From positions 106,672-170,671 of the forward strand of contig CAMKEG010000006.1 of assembly GCA_946411505.1 (NCBI GenBank): DNA of 64,000 nt, read 5' to 3'. The translations under genes were made by a program, and so were the position numbers. This DNA comes from an uncultured Treponema sp. (lineage in GTDB: Bacteria > Spirochaetota > Spirochaetia > Treponematales > Treponemataceae). Below, piece by piece: positions 17,095-25,922 of the stretch. The notes below the pieces were generated by a model. It saw nothing but the letters and a program-made list of their open reading frames with translations, was not told the origin of the DNA and made no database searches. Within the stretch, counting starts at the first letter, position 1; each line of letters starts with the position of its first letter.

Positions 17095-18324
17095 ATGGCA
17101 ACGCGAAAGGTGCAAAAACAATTAAATGAAAAAATCAGGCAGAAAACAACATATGTCAAAAAAGGCAAACGGCCTGAAATTTCGGTTTTAATACCATATT
17201 ACAATGACGAAGATTTTTTGAGTCAGTCCATACAGTCTGTTTTGGATCAATCTTACACCGATTTTGAGCTTGTTCTAATAAACCACGCTTGCACAGACTC
17301 AAGCCGTGCCATAGCGCACTCTTTTAATGATAAGAGAATTATCCACGTCGATTTGCCTACAAATGCCGGCGCTGGTGGCGGTGTGATTTTTGAATCATTT
17401 TTGAATGTGGCAAGAGGAGAATACTTGAAGTTATTTTGCGCGGATGATTTGCTTCATGATAATTTTTTAGAAGAGGCTATGATTTTTTTTAAGAAAAATC
17501 CCGACAAAAGCATATTTTTTACGGATATGAATTTCATAGATTCTGATGGAAAAAATGAAGGGCACTCTTGGTTTCAATATCGAGGCTTTAATATTAATGA
17601 CGCGGATGAATATGATGTGTTAAGAAATTACTTTCATGGGAATTCTATATTACCGTTGCCCGCAAGTATTTTTAAGCGGAGTTTGGCGGATAAAATAGAA
17701 ATTGATTATACTCTTGTTATGGAGTTTGATGTTTTGCTGTGGATGCGCCTTATGGCTGCTGGCGGAAAAATTGGATTCTCCGATTATTGCTTTGTTGACT
17801 ATCGTGTACACCAAAATCAAACAAGTTCTAGCGGGCATAAAAATAAAGCATATGTGCAATCCGCCTTTGAACAGGAAATAATTCTTGATGAATTTATGGG
17901 CATTATGGATTTGAAACTTTTGGAGTCCATAGTACTCAACGCAATAGTTTTTGACGTAAACAAGATTGTAAAACTAAAAAACAAGGATGTTCTTGCAAAA
18001 TTTTTGTATGCAAGATTTTTGTTGAAAAATGTTAACAATTTTCCGTATCAACGGTGTGGATATAAGTATATTCATTCTTTGTTTCAGGATGAAAACGCTA
18101 GAAATATATTGCTTAACGAGTATAATTATTCTATAAAAGATTTTAGGCATGACTACAGTTCTTTGGACCTTTCAATAAATTCAGATTTGCTTAGCTATTT
18201 TTATTGCGGAGGTTTCCGAGGAGGGAATCTAAATGGACTTGGAATAAAAGGTCTTGCAAAAGAAGTTCTAAGACTTGTCTTTAGAAAGCTCGTGCCAAGA
18301 AAGGACAAGCTTATACCGTTGTGA
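17095..18324 (+). CDS. Glycosyltransferase family 2 (paralogue of the gene at 9317)
   Basis: A 409-aa GT2 starting one base after the ThDP gene, with AGGAG 10 bases upstream. After a basic 30-residue lead (MATRKVQKQLNEKIRQK) it has ISVLIPYYNDEDFLSQSIQS, LINHACTDS, LKLFCADD and a C-terminal extension matching the gene at 9317. The first ~30 codons have the GC-rich style of the upstream gene and the rest is AT-rich, as if the body had come from another source. As part of the CDP-sugar operon it is the best candidate for the transferase that uses the branched sugar. Confidence 0.85.
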   Translation: MATRKVQKQLNEKIRQKTTYVKKGKRPEISVLIPYYNDEDFLSQSIQSVLDQSYTDFELVLINHACTDSSRAIAHSFNDKRIIHVDLPTNAGAGGGVIFESFLNVARGEYLKLFCADDLLHDNFLEEAMIFFKKNPDKSIFFTDMNFIDSDGKNEGHSWFQYRGFNINDADEYDVLRNYFHGNSILPLPASIFKRSLADKIEIDYTLVMEFDVLLWMRLMAAGGKIGFSDYCFVDYRVHQNQTSSSGHKNKAYVQSAFEQEIILDEFMGIMDLKLLESIVLNAIVFDVNKIVKLKNKDVLAKFLYARFLLKNVNNFPYQRCGYKYIHSLFQDENARNILLNEYNYSIKDFRHDYSSLDLSINSDLLSYFYCGGFRGGNLNGLGIKGLAKEVLRLVFRKLVPRKDKLIPL

Positions 18325-18360
18325 GATTTTTAAAAATAATTTGATAGCAAAATTTTTTTG

Positions 18361-18388
18361 TTGACTAGAAGGGTTGTGCACATAATTT
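18361..18388 (+). promoter_or_regulatory. Predicted promoter of the SDR gene at 18404
   Basis: TTGACT at 18361-18366 and TAATTT at 18383-18388, 16 bases apart. The gene begins 15 bases after the -10 box and lacks an obvious Shine-Dalgarno sequence, so the 5' leader would be very short. Confidence 0.5.
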
Positions 18389-18403
18389 TTGGTTTGGACT
18401 TGT

Positions 18404-19285
18404 ATGAAAAAAATTCTTCTTACCGGCGCTACCGGAATGATTGGAAGCGCGATTGTCCGCGAGGCGTTAAAGCAAAATTGTGAAATAACTTGCATTGTAA
18501 GGAAAGGCTCGCCGCGCGCCGTGAATATTCTGCAAGACAGACGCGTCCGTGTTGTTGAATGTGACATTTCGGATTACAAGACGCTGGAGCTTGAAGGCTT
18601 TTATGACGTTTTCATGCACCTTGCTTGGGACAAAACTTCCGTTGGCGGTCGCGACGACGTGGACTGCCAGTTGCGGAACGTCGAGTATGCGCTGGATGCG
18701 GTTCGCCTTGCCAAGCGTGCGGGCTGCTCTGTTTTTATAGGCGCCGGAAGTCAGGCGGAATACGGCGTTCAAAACGTTCCGTTGACGCCGGATTTGCCGG
18801 TGAAGCCAGAAAGCGGATATGGCATAGCGAAATACGCGGCCGGAAAATTTTCCGCCATGTTGTGCAAGCAGTTTGGCATGCGCTTTAATTGGCTGCGAAT
18901 TTTAAGTGTTTACGGTCCCAATGACGGCGAAAATACTTTGATTAGCTATGTCGTCCGCGAATTTAAGGCCGGCCGCAGCCCCGAGCTTACAAAGTGCGCT
19001 CAGACTTGGGATTACCTTCACTGCGACGACGCGGCCCGTGCTTTTTTAGCCGTGGCCGACCGCGGCGTTGACGGAAAATTTTATCCGCTTGGAAGCGGGC
19101 GGGGAAGCCCCCTTTCGGAATATGTAATGGAACTGCAAAAGAGAATTGCGCCCGCCGTTCCAGTAAAGTTTGGAGTTAAGGAATACTATCCCCACCAGCC
19201 AATGTTTCTTGTGGCAGACATAAGCGAATTGATGGTGGACACCGGCTGGAAGCCGCAGGTTGAATTTTGGGGGATGGAAGCTTGA
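18404..19285 (+). CDS. NAD(P)-dependent SDR, candidate reductase/epimerase of the CDP-branched sugar
   Basis: A 293-aa extended SDR. KKILLTGATGMIGSAIV is the cofactor loop, GAGSQAEYG and SGYGIAKYAAGK hold the Ser and Tyr-x3-Lys catalytic set, and TWDYLHCDDAARAF is the substrate-side motif. In the yersiniose pathway a reductase acts after the ThDP enzyme, and this gene occupies that place. It has its own predicted promoter 80 bases after the GT2. ATG 18404 was chosen over the TTG at 18389. Confidence 0.8.
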   Translation: MKKILLTGATGMIGSAIVREALKQNCEITCIVRKGSPRAVNILQDRRVRVVECDISDYKTLELEGFYDVFMHLAWDKTSVGGRDDVDCQLRNVEYALDAVRLAKRAGCSVFIGAGSQAEYGVQNVPLTPDLPVKPESGYGIAKYAAGKFSAMLCKQFGMRFNWLRILSVYGPNDGENTLISYVVREFKAGRSPELTKCAQTWDYLHCDDAARAFLAVADRGVDGKFYPLGSGRGSPLSEYVMELQKRIAPAVPVKFGVKEYYPHQPMFLVADISELMVDTGWKPQVEFWGMEA

Positions 19286-19324
19286 ATAAAGGCTAGCTGA
19301 CACTTTGCGACTGCATCTTTTCAT

Positions 19325-20071
19325 TCAAGGAATGCTGCTAATTGTAAGCCTTAGAATTTCAACAAACTCTTTGCCCGTGCCGCTCTTTTTCACGGCCTCA
19401 ACACAAGAACCGTCAATCTTTATCGTTGCGTAGCCCTTTAAATAATTGTAATTAATCTCAAAGGAAGGGCTGAAAGATTTTGCGTACGCGGTCTTAATTT
19501 TCTCTTTAAGCGATTTTTTTCCTTCCGCCCGTTTGTTTCCGATTAAAAAAGACTTTCCGTTGTCAAAAATCGGAGCCGTTTTAAACGCGCTTCCGTCATA
19601 AATTACGCCAAGATTGTTAAAGTGCCGGTCTTCGTTAAGAATCGCCCGGTCAAGCGCAAATGTGTTGGCCAAGTATTCATGAACGTCCAAGCCTGTCTGC
19701 TGTTTTACAAAGTTGATGATGTACTCAATCGCGTCGTCATAATCCATTGCCGCGCATACTTGAGCCAAGTCGCGCCCCGTGATGTTTTTGTACAAGCGGT
19801 AGAATGTGACAAAGGATTCGTCGCCTTTTAAAAAATTTTCGCTGTAGCAGCCGTTCTTTCCGTTTATCACGCAAGGAAAGTATTCAACAAAGCCGCAGGC
19901 GGGCAGTCCGCTTTGCTTTAATATGACGCTGGCCGCCGCTTCCGCAAGGCCCTCTCCGCCATGCCTGTCCAGCTTGAACCAAAGGCCGTCCTTAAAAAAC
20001 TTGTCCTGCGTTCCGTCGCTTGTTCCGCTGGCGCGAATCATATATTCATCGCCTATCGAAAAATTTTTCAC
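19325..20071 (-). CDS. HipA-like Ser/Thr kinase, short form without N-terminal domain
   Basis: A 248-aa protein matching only the kinase core of HipA. LNEDRHFNNLGVIYDGS is the catalytic loop with Asp and Asn, and APIFDNGKSFL holds the metal-binding Asp of the DN motif. Full HipA proteins are ~430 aa; the missing ~100 N-terminal residues make this resemble HipT of three-part HipBST systems, or HipA-like proteins whose N-terminal part sits on a separate gene. GTG 20071 overlaps the upstream stop in GTGA; TTG 20092 is an alternative. Cognate partner is the HTH gene immediately upstream. Function as a toxin is inferred from family and operon only. Confidence 0.75.
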   Translation of the reverse strand: MKNFSIGDEYMIRASGTSDGTQDKFFKDGLWFKLDRHGGEGLAEAAASVILKQSGLPACGFVEYFPCVINGKNGCYSENFLKGDESFVTFYRLYKNITGRDLAQVCAAMDYDDAIEYIINFVKQQTGLDVHEYLANTFALDRAILNEDRHFNNLGVIYDGSAFKTAPIFDNGKSFLIGNKRAEGKKSLKEKIKTAYAKSFSPSFEINYNYLKGYATIKIDGSCVEAVKKSGTGKEFVEILRLTISSIP

Positions 20072-20589
20072 CTGCACTTTACGTCTTCCCAAGAAAGCCT
20101 TTCGCCTTCAAACTTAAACCAAATGTTGTCTTGGTACATGGCGCCGTGCGTCCTTTTGCAAATCTTGTACGGATTGAATTGCGAAAGCCCCAGCTTGAAC
20201 AAATACTTTTCTATGTTTTCCCGCCTTTCGTCCCAACAGCGCCACTTGAAAATTTCTCCAAGTTCAAAGAGCGACATTTGGTCCTTGCAAAAAATTTGCT
20301 TTGCCGGATTTTTTGTGTAGCGCCTTATGCGGGCGGACGAATCAAGCACTTTTACGTCGGCAGTTTTTTCGTCTTTCCAAAACACTGAAAAATTTTGCGG
20401 CACGTCCAACAAGTCGTCAATTGAGCAATTGAAAAAATCCGAAAGTTTTTTTAACGTGCCGTATTCGCAGCGTTCAAGCCGCTTGGTTCCGTGAACCAAG
20501 GGATACAAAGAGCCGTACGGAATGCCTGTTTTTTTTGAGCATTCGTTTATCGAGACGTTTCTAAGCTGTAGCTCCGTCAAAAGGTTCAT
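20068..20589 (-). CDS. HTH regulator (HipB-like) with C-terminal extension
   Basis: A 173-aa protein. Residues ~5-60 form an XRE-type helix-turn-helix (VSINECSKKTGIPYGSLYPL, then LKKLSDFFNCSIDDLLD). Residues ~75-173 are an extension containing YTKNPAKQIF and WFKFEGERLSWEDV, in the position where HipS-like or HipA N-terminal material might be expected; I cannot assign it. I set the start at ATG 20589, not 20598. The upstream ATG lies inside the -10 box, and the predicted transcript begins at or next to 20589. The kinase-like gene follows with a 4-base overlap. The palindrome over the promoter indicates autorepression. Confidence 0.75.
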   Translation of the reverse strand: MNLLTELQLRNVSINECSKKTGIPYGSLYPLVHGTKRLERCEYGTLKKLSDFFNCSIDDLLDVPQNFSVFWKDEKTADVKVLDSSARIRRYTKNPAKQIFCKDQMSLFELGEIFKWRCWDERRENIEKYLFKLGLSQFNPYKICKRTHGAMYQDNIWFKFEGERLSWEDVKCR

Positions 20590-20592
20590 AGG

Positions 20593-20625
20593 AAACATTA
20601 TCTTTTAAAAGATAATGTTTGTCAA
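20593..20625 (-). promoter_or_regulatory. Promoter embedded in a 28-bp perfect palindrome (hip operator)
   Basis: On the minus strand TTGACA (20625-20620) and GATAAT (20602-20597) are exactly 17 bases apart. Positions 20593-20620 form a perfect 28-bp palindrome centred between 20606 and 20607, with half-site AAACATTATCTTTT. It covers the whole spacer and the -10 box, so a dimeric HTH protein bound here would block RNA polymerase. The start codon at 20589 lies 7 bases after the -10, implying leaderless mRNA. A run of seven G (20626-20632) abuts the -35. Confidence 0.8.
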
Positions 20626-20699
20626 GGGGGGGTGGAGAATTATCTAGACAATTGAGGAATGCTTCACTTCGAAATATGTTGCGTATCAAGCAGAAATAC

Positions 20700-20728
20700 T
20701 TGACGCTTTGTTATTTTGATATTATTAT
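20700..20728 (+). promoter_or_regulatory. Predicted promoter of the decayed two-gene island
   Basis: TTGACG at 20700-20705 and TATTAT at 20723-20728 with a 17-base spacer, 36 bases before ATG 20764. Because an earlier ATG (20716) falls inside this promoter, 20764 is the better start for the following pseudogene. Confidence 0.5.
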
Positions 20729-20763
20729 ATTATTTGTATTTTATATTGGGTATTTTATCTAGT

Positions 20764-21835
20764 ATGAATCTTAATTTTCCTCAGACATTTTCCTCAATCG
20801 TAATCAATTCTGATGGCGATTTCGATGAAGAATGGAAAGATTTTAATTGTGCCCCTTGCGATAGGCAAAAGTTACATTCTATATTTAAATTAATTTCGTA
20901 TCCTATCACACTCTTTATAGAAATTGGATATGTAGACAAAGTTTATCGTGATTCTTATTATACTTTTTTCTCTAACAAGCATATTAATTTTGAAAGGAAT
21001 TGCAAGCGATTATCAATATTCAGGGGTGTAATTAACCAAGAGTTGTTGTCAGATTTCTCACTTTTAAGTGAAAAAAATTGCAAGACGCCTTTATTGGACT
21101 TATAGTTCTCCGGCCTCTTTGCGATTGTTACATTGGCCGGACTTTGCTAGACCCTTCAAAATTATCGATTTCTAAATGCTATGTTCGCACTACGCCATTT
21201 AATTGTATTATATATGGCCACAATTTTACTATAAATGCATTTCCATTTTCTTCGCAGGATGCAGAGACAATGACCTGCGCGGAAACATCAGTTTGGAGCA
21301 TACTGGAGTATTATGGGACACGATATCCAGAATACAAAACCGTATTACCATCGAATATTGTTAAACAGCTTGAAAATATGTCATATGAAAGAAATCTTCC
21401 ATAGTGGGTGCAGACGGTTTTAGGGATAAAATAATCGAGGAGTTAAATGTTTCAAAAACTTTACCGCTGATATTAAGAATTTTCCTGACATCATCTAGAA
21501 AATTTAAGAAAATACGAGGAAAAAACTCCACGTCTGCCGAAGAGTGTGCGTTTTATCAACAATTACTCTATCCTAAATTCCTTTGGGTTGCAGAATTCTC
21601 CATCCCTGAATTGTACGAAAAAGAAAAGATATGCGGAGAAATTGTTCTGGACGCAACAGCTGATAGATACAACAAAACAAATAGTATTATTTTGCTAAGG
21701 CTTCTAAATAAGTTCTCATACCGACTGCCTGATTTTTCCATAAATGATATTGACGTATATAATGAATTTGAAGATTCCGCAACCTGTACACCTTATCGAA
21801 TGTACAAAAATAATTTAACTGAAGGAGGATTATAA
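20764..21835 (+). pseudogene. Frameshifted gene, possible cysteine-peptidase-like protein
   Basis: Three consecutive AT-rich reading frames read as one broken protein. The frame from ATG 20764 runs to about 21090. A second frame carries on without a protein-level gap (GLIVLRPLCDCYIGRTLL) to a stop at 21402. A third frame runs from ~21404 to 21835. The middle part has SSQDAETMTCAETSVWSILE, where a Gln seven residues before a Cys resembles the active-site start of papain-like/C39-like peptidases; this is a weak inference. Missing sequence around 21400 is likely. Function unknown. An intact small gene follows two bases after its stop, with GGAGG in between, so this was a two-gene operon. Confidence 0.6.
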
Positions 21836-21836
21836 T

Positions 21837-22040
21837 ATGACTGTTGCAAAGGAAGCAGCAAGAAGAAATTACATTCCCTCGTATGAAGAAGCATTGAATT
21901 GGAAAAAACCCGCTTCTGGGGAACATTGGGGCTTGAACATTGATGCTTTGCATGACAATCTTTCTAAAAAAATGAAGCACAATGCTATTATGGAAGCACA
22001 AAGCCTAGAACTCGCTGCAAAATTTAGAACGAACAGTTAG
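21837..22040 (+). CDS. Small protein of unknown function, 67 aa
   Basis: ATG 21837 is preceded by GGAGG at proper distance. The protein is charged, with Ala-rich ends and no membrane segment (MTVAKEAARRNYIPSYEEAL; ends AAKFRTNS). It follows the decayed gene directly and was probably its operon partner. AT-rich like that gene and unlike ugd downstream, so both look imported. I do not recognise the family. Confidence 0.55.
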   Translation: MTVAKEAARRNYIPSYEEALNWKKPASGEHWGLNIDALHDNLSKKMKHNAIMEAQSLELAAKFRTNS

Positions 22041-22163
22041 TCTCCACCGTTTGTTACTCTCTTACTTGGTATAAGCCCTTCTTTTTCTGCTCCGACGCTT
22101 GCATATGTCGTTCAAATTCATTAAAATATTAAGATATAGCAAATTTGGAGAATTAAAATCCTT

Positions 22164-23504
22164 ATGAACATATCAATCATCGGCACCGGCTATGTTGGTC
22201 TTGTAAGCGGCACATGCTTCTCCGAAATGGGAAACCACGTTTGGTGCATCGACATTGACCAGAATAAAATCGAAAATTTGAAGAACGGAAAGATTCCCAT
22301 TTACGAGCCAGGGCTTGAGGAAATGGTTCTGCGAAACCATGAAAACGGCCGGCTTGACTTTACCTCCGACTACGCGGAGGCAATCCCCTCCAGCGACATT
22401 TGCTTCATCGCCGTCGGAACGCCGCCGGGAGAGGACGGAAGCGCTGACATCCAGTATGTGCTGGCCGCCGCGGAAAGCATAGCAAAACATATGGTGGGCT
22501 ACACCATTGTTGTTGACAAGTCAACGGTTCCTGTCGGAACGTCTGAAAAAGTCCGCGCCGCGATTCGCCGCGTTTTGGACGAACGGACGGACAGCCTTGG
22601 AATTGAATTTGACGTTGTCTCCAACCCCGAGTTCTTAAAAGAAGGCGTTGCAATCAACGATTTTATGAAGCCCGACCGCGTGGTCATTGGAACGGACAAC
22701 GCCCGTGCCGAAGCGATTATGAGGCAGCTCTACGAGCAGTTCACGATGAACGAGCACCCGATAATTTGCACGGACATAAAGTCCGCTGAAATAATAAAGT
22801 ACGCCGCCAACGCAATGCTGGCCACCCGCATAAGCTTTATGAATGAAATCGCACTGCTTTGCGACAAGGTTGGAGGCGACGTTCGCGCTGTCCGACGCGG
22901 CATTGGAACGGATTCTAGAATTGGAATGAGTTTTTTGCACGCAAGCTGCGGCTACGGCGGCTCTTGCTTCCCAAAAGACGTAAAGGAACTGATGTCTGTT
23001 GGGAAGCGCAACGGTTTGGAGATGAAAATCGCTACAGCCGTTGAGGACGTAAACAACAGGCAAAAGTTATTGCTTTCTGACAGAGTCGTTCAAAAATACG
23101 GCGAGGACTTGAGCGAAAAGACGTTCGCGCTTTGGGGGCTTTCTTTTAAGCCCGAAACTGACGACATGCGCGAAGCGCCTTCAATCACCGTTGTGACGGA
23201 GTTGACAAAGCGCGGCGCCAAAATCAAAGCCTATGACCCCGAAGCCTATGAGATGGCGAAGCGCTATCTTGCGTACATTCCGGCAGGCGCAATTTCTTAC
23301 GAACCGGATATGTGGAGCGCGCTGAACGGAGCGGACGCCTTGATTCTCGTTACGGAATGGAAGCAGTTCCGCTCGCCCGACTTTGGAAAAGTCAAGGGGC
23401 TTCTAAAAGAACCTGTGATTTTCGACGGTCGCAATCAATACGACCCCAAGCAGATGAAGGCGGAGGGCATTGAGTTGCATTGCATCGGAAGAGGATTGGT
23501 GTGA
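22164..23504 (+). CDS. ugd: UDP-glucose 6-dehydrogenase
   Basis: Oxidises UDP-glucose to UDP-glucuronate with two NAD. The protein is 446 aa, the normal length. ISIIGTGYVGLVSGTCFSEM at the N-terminus is the NAD-binding loop, DKSTVPVGTSEKVR the middle motif, and GYGGSCFPKDVKEL contains the catalytic Cys. WGLSFKPETDDMREAPS and FDGRNQYDP mark the C-terminal UDP-binding domain. It heads a tightly packed row (ugd, galE, FAD oxidoreductase, UXS), and its product feeds the UDP-xylose synthase at 25919. Confidence 0.95.
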   Translation: MNISIIGTGYVGLVSGTCFSEMGNHVWCIDIDQNKIENLKNGKIPIYEPGLEEMVLRNHENGRLDFTSDYAEAIPSSDICFIAVGTPPGEDGSADIQYVLAAAESIAKHMVGYTIVVDKSTVPVGTSEKVRAAIRRVLDERTDSLGIEFDVVSNPEFLKEGVAINDFMKPDRVVIGTDNARAEAIMRQLYEQFTMNEHPIICTDIKSAEIIKYAANAMLATRISFMNEIALLCDKVGGDVRAVRRGIGTDSRIGMSFLHASCGYGGSCFPKDVKELMSVGKRNGLEMKIATAVEDVNNRQKLLLSDRVVQKYGEDLSEKTFALWGLSFKPETDDMREAPSITVVTELTKRGAKIKAYDPEAYEMAKRYLAYIPAGAISYEPDMWSALNGADALILVTEWKQFRSPDFGKVKGLLKEPVIFDGRNQYDPKQMKAEGIELHCIGRGLV

Positions 23505-23505
23505 C

Positions 23506-24498
23506 ATGGCAGACAAGACAATCCTAATAACTGGCGGGGCGGGCTACATCGGAAGCCACACAAACGCGCTCTTTTGCGAACGGGGCTACGAAACGATAAT
23601 TCTTGACAACCTTGTCTACGGCCACAAGGAATGTGTCCTTGGCGGAAAATTCATACAGGGCGACATTTCCGACGCCGAGCTATTGGACAAGATTTTCACC
23701 GAAAACAAAATCGACGCCGTGGTACACTTCGCGGCCTTTGCGTATGTGGGCGAAAGCGTTTCAAATCCTTCAAAATATTACAACAACAACGTCGCCAACA
23801 CCATAACGCTTTTGGACGCCATGGTTCGGCATGGAGTGAGGAATTTCATTTTTTCTTCCACATGCGCCACCTATGGCGTTCCGCCAAAAATGCCAATAAC
23901 GGAAGGCACGGAGCAAAAGCCCATAAACCCCTACGGCGCGTCAAAGCTGATGGTTGAGCGCGTGGCCAAGGACTACGCCGCCGCGTACGGAATCAAATTC
24001 TGCATTTTCCGCTACTTCAACGCGGCGGGAGCTGACCCGCAATGCCGCATAGGCGAATGGCACAATCCTGAGACGCATATAATCCCGCTGGTCCTTGACG
24101 CGGCGATAGGAAGGCGCGAGGCGATAAGCATTTTTGGGACGGACTATCCGACAAAGGACGGAACCTGCGTCCGCGACTACATACACGTCGCCGACTTGGC
24201 GGACGCGCACTTGCGGGCGTATGAACATTTGGCATCAGGCGGAGAATGCCAATTCTTGAACCTTGGAACCATGAAAGGAATTTCCATACGAGAATTGATT
24301 TGCGTGGCCAAGAAAGTCACAGGCGTGGATTTCGCCGTCAAGGAAGCGGGCCGCCGCGCGGGAGATCCGCCGGAACTTGTCGGCAGCATGGAAAAAGCCC
24401 GCGCGGTTTTGGGGTGGACTCCAGTTCATTCTGACATAGAAGAAATCGTCAGCCACGCTTGGGCCTGGCATAAAAAGCTTTATGGAGGATTAAAATGA
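23506..24498 (+). CDS. galE: UDP-glucose 4-epimerase
   Basis: Interconverts UDP-glucose and UDP-galactose. The protein is 330 aa from ATG 23506, one base after the ugd stop. ILITGGAGYIGSHTNA is the NAD loop, SSTCATYG carries the catalytic Ser/Thr, NPYGASKLMVE the Tyr-x3-Lys pair, and FRYFNAAGADP is diagnostic of GalE. DGTCVRDYIHVADLADAH is also typical. The stop overlaps the next gene in ATGA. Confidence 0.93.
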   Translation: MADKTILITGGAGYIGSHTNALFCERGYETIILDNLVYGHKECVLGGKFIQGDISDAELLDKIFTENKIDAVVHFAAFAYVGESVSNPSKYYNNNVANTITLLDAMVRHGVRNFIFSSTCATYGVPPKMPITEGTEQKPINPYGASKLMVERVAKDYAAAYGIKFCIFRYFNAAGADPQCRIGEWHNPETHIIPLVLDAAIGRREAISIFGTDYPTKDGTCVRDYIHVADLADAHLRAYEHLASGGECQFLNLGTMKGISIRELICVAKKVTGVDFAVKEAGRRAGDPPELVGSMEKARAVLGWTPVHSDIEEIVSHAWAWHKKLYGGLK

Positions 24499-25922
24499 AT
24501 GTTGCGGTAATCGGGGCGGGGCCGGCGGGCCTCACTTGCGCGTTAAAGCTTGCCGAAGCTGGTATCCATGTTGACGTTTACGAGTCAGATTCGACGGTCG
24601 GAGGAATGACAAAAAGCTTTGAATTGTGGGGCCAGCAAGTGGACTTGGGCCCCCACCGCTTTTTCAGCAAGGACGACAGAATAAACAATTTTTGGCTTGA
24701 GCAAGTTGGCAAAGACTACATTATGGTTGATCGTCTTACCCGCATTTACTACAACAAAAAATTCTTTTTGTATCCTGTCAAGGCGATGAACGCGCTCGTG
24801 AACCTTGGCTTCTTCAAGGCGCTTGCCTGCATTTTCAGTTACTTCAAGGCGCAAATTTTCGGAAAGAACAAAGGCAAAGAGAAAACCTTTGAGGAATGGG
24901 TGTCGAACAAATTCGGATGGATGCTCTATTCAATTTTCTTCAAGACTTACAGCGAGCGCCTTTGGGGAATAAAGTGCTCGGAGCTTGACGCTGACTTTGC
25001 CCGTCAAAGAATCAAGGGCCTTGACATGCTTGAGGTTATAAAAAGCGCCTTGTTCCATTCCGGCGGAACAAAGCACAAGACCTTGCTGGAACAATTCGCC
25101 TATCCCAAAATGGGCGGCGGCGTTCCGTACGAGACCGTGGCGCGGAAGATAAAGGACGCAGGCTCCAATGTTTATTTGAATTCCCCCATAAAAGGAATCG
25201 ATGTGAAAGACGGAAAGGCTGTCGGCGTTGTCTTGCCGGATGGAAAGAAAAAGGCCTACGACTACGTGGTCTCAACCGCTCCGTTTACCGAAATGCTTTG
25301 TTCCATTGATGAGCTTGGAAATGACATCCACGAGTTGGCGCGCTCGCTTGTTTACCGCAACACAACCCTAGTCTATTTGGAGGTTGCCCGCAAGGACATC
25401 TTTAAGGACAATTGGATTTACGTGCACGACACGAACGTAACTTTTGGCCGCATGACCAATTTTCGCAACTGGTCGCCATATATGTTGAATGGCAAGGACA
25501 CCGCGATTTTGTGCCTTGAGTATTGGTCTTACGACGGCGACGCGCTTTGGAACTATGATGACGCTCAGATGGTGGCGTTGGCAAAAGAGGAGATTGTAAA
25601 GACCGGCCTTGTTAGGGCGGAAGAGTTGAAGGACGGTTATGTCATAAAAATGCACCGCTCATATCCTGTCTACAACACCGGCTACCAAGAAAAGATGAAT
25701 GTCTTGCAAGCCGCCGCGGACAAAATTCAAAATTTGGCTTTTATCGGCCGCAACGGCTCCTTCAAGTACAACAACCAAGACCATTCAATTTTGATGGGCT
25801 TGCTTTGCGCCGACAACATCATGGCCGGAGACCGCCACAACAATTTGTGGAACGTCAACACCGACTACGACTATCAGGAAGGCGGAAAGAGTTTGGAAAG
25901 CGACAAGGCGGCCGCTCAATGA
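24495..25922 (+). CDS. FAD-dependent oxidoreductase of the amine-oxidase/UDP-Gal mutase-like group
   Basis: A 475-aa flavoprotein. [20 protein letters not shown] is the dinucleotide-binding loop, [15 protein letters not shown] the ribose-binding Glu and following turn, and [12 protein letters not shown] is common in glycan-locus members of this group. The C-terminal [18 protein letters not shown] is the second FAD contact. Such proteins stand next to polysaccharide genes in many bacteria with an unproven role, perhaps sugar-ring or polyprenyl-sugar oxidation. It overlaps both neighbours by 4 bases, so it acts on a product of this operon. Confidence 0.75.
   Translation: MNVAVIGAGPAGLTCALKLAEAGIHVDVYESDSTVGGMTKSFELWGQQVDLGPHRFFSKDDRINNFWLEQVGKDYIMVDRLTRIYYNKKFFLYPVKAMNALVNLGFFKALACIFSYFKAQIFGKNKGKEKTFEEWVSNKFGWMLYSIFFKTYSERLWGIKCSELDADFARQRIKGLDMLEVIKSALFHSGGTKHKTLLEQFAYPKMGGGVPYETVARKIKDAGSNVYLNSPIKGIDVKDGKAVGVVLPDGKKKAYDYVVSTAPFTEMLCSIDELGNDIHELARSLVYRNTTLVYLEVARKDIFKDNWIYVHDTNVTFGRMTNFRNWSPYMLNGKDTAILCLEYWSYDGDALWNYDDAQMVALAKEEIVKTGLVRAEELKDGYVIKMHRSYPVYNTGYQEKMNVLQAAADKIQNLAFIGRNGSFKYNNQDHSILMGLLCADNIMAGDRHNNLWNVNTDYDYQEGGKSLESDKAAAQ

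Noticed and set aside
20596..20598. ATG 20598 as start of the hip regulator
   Set aside because: This ATG overlaps the -10 box of the best promoter; ATG 20589 is at the predicted transcription start.
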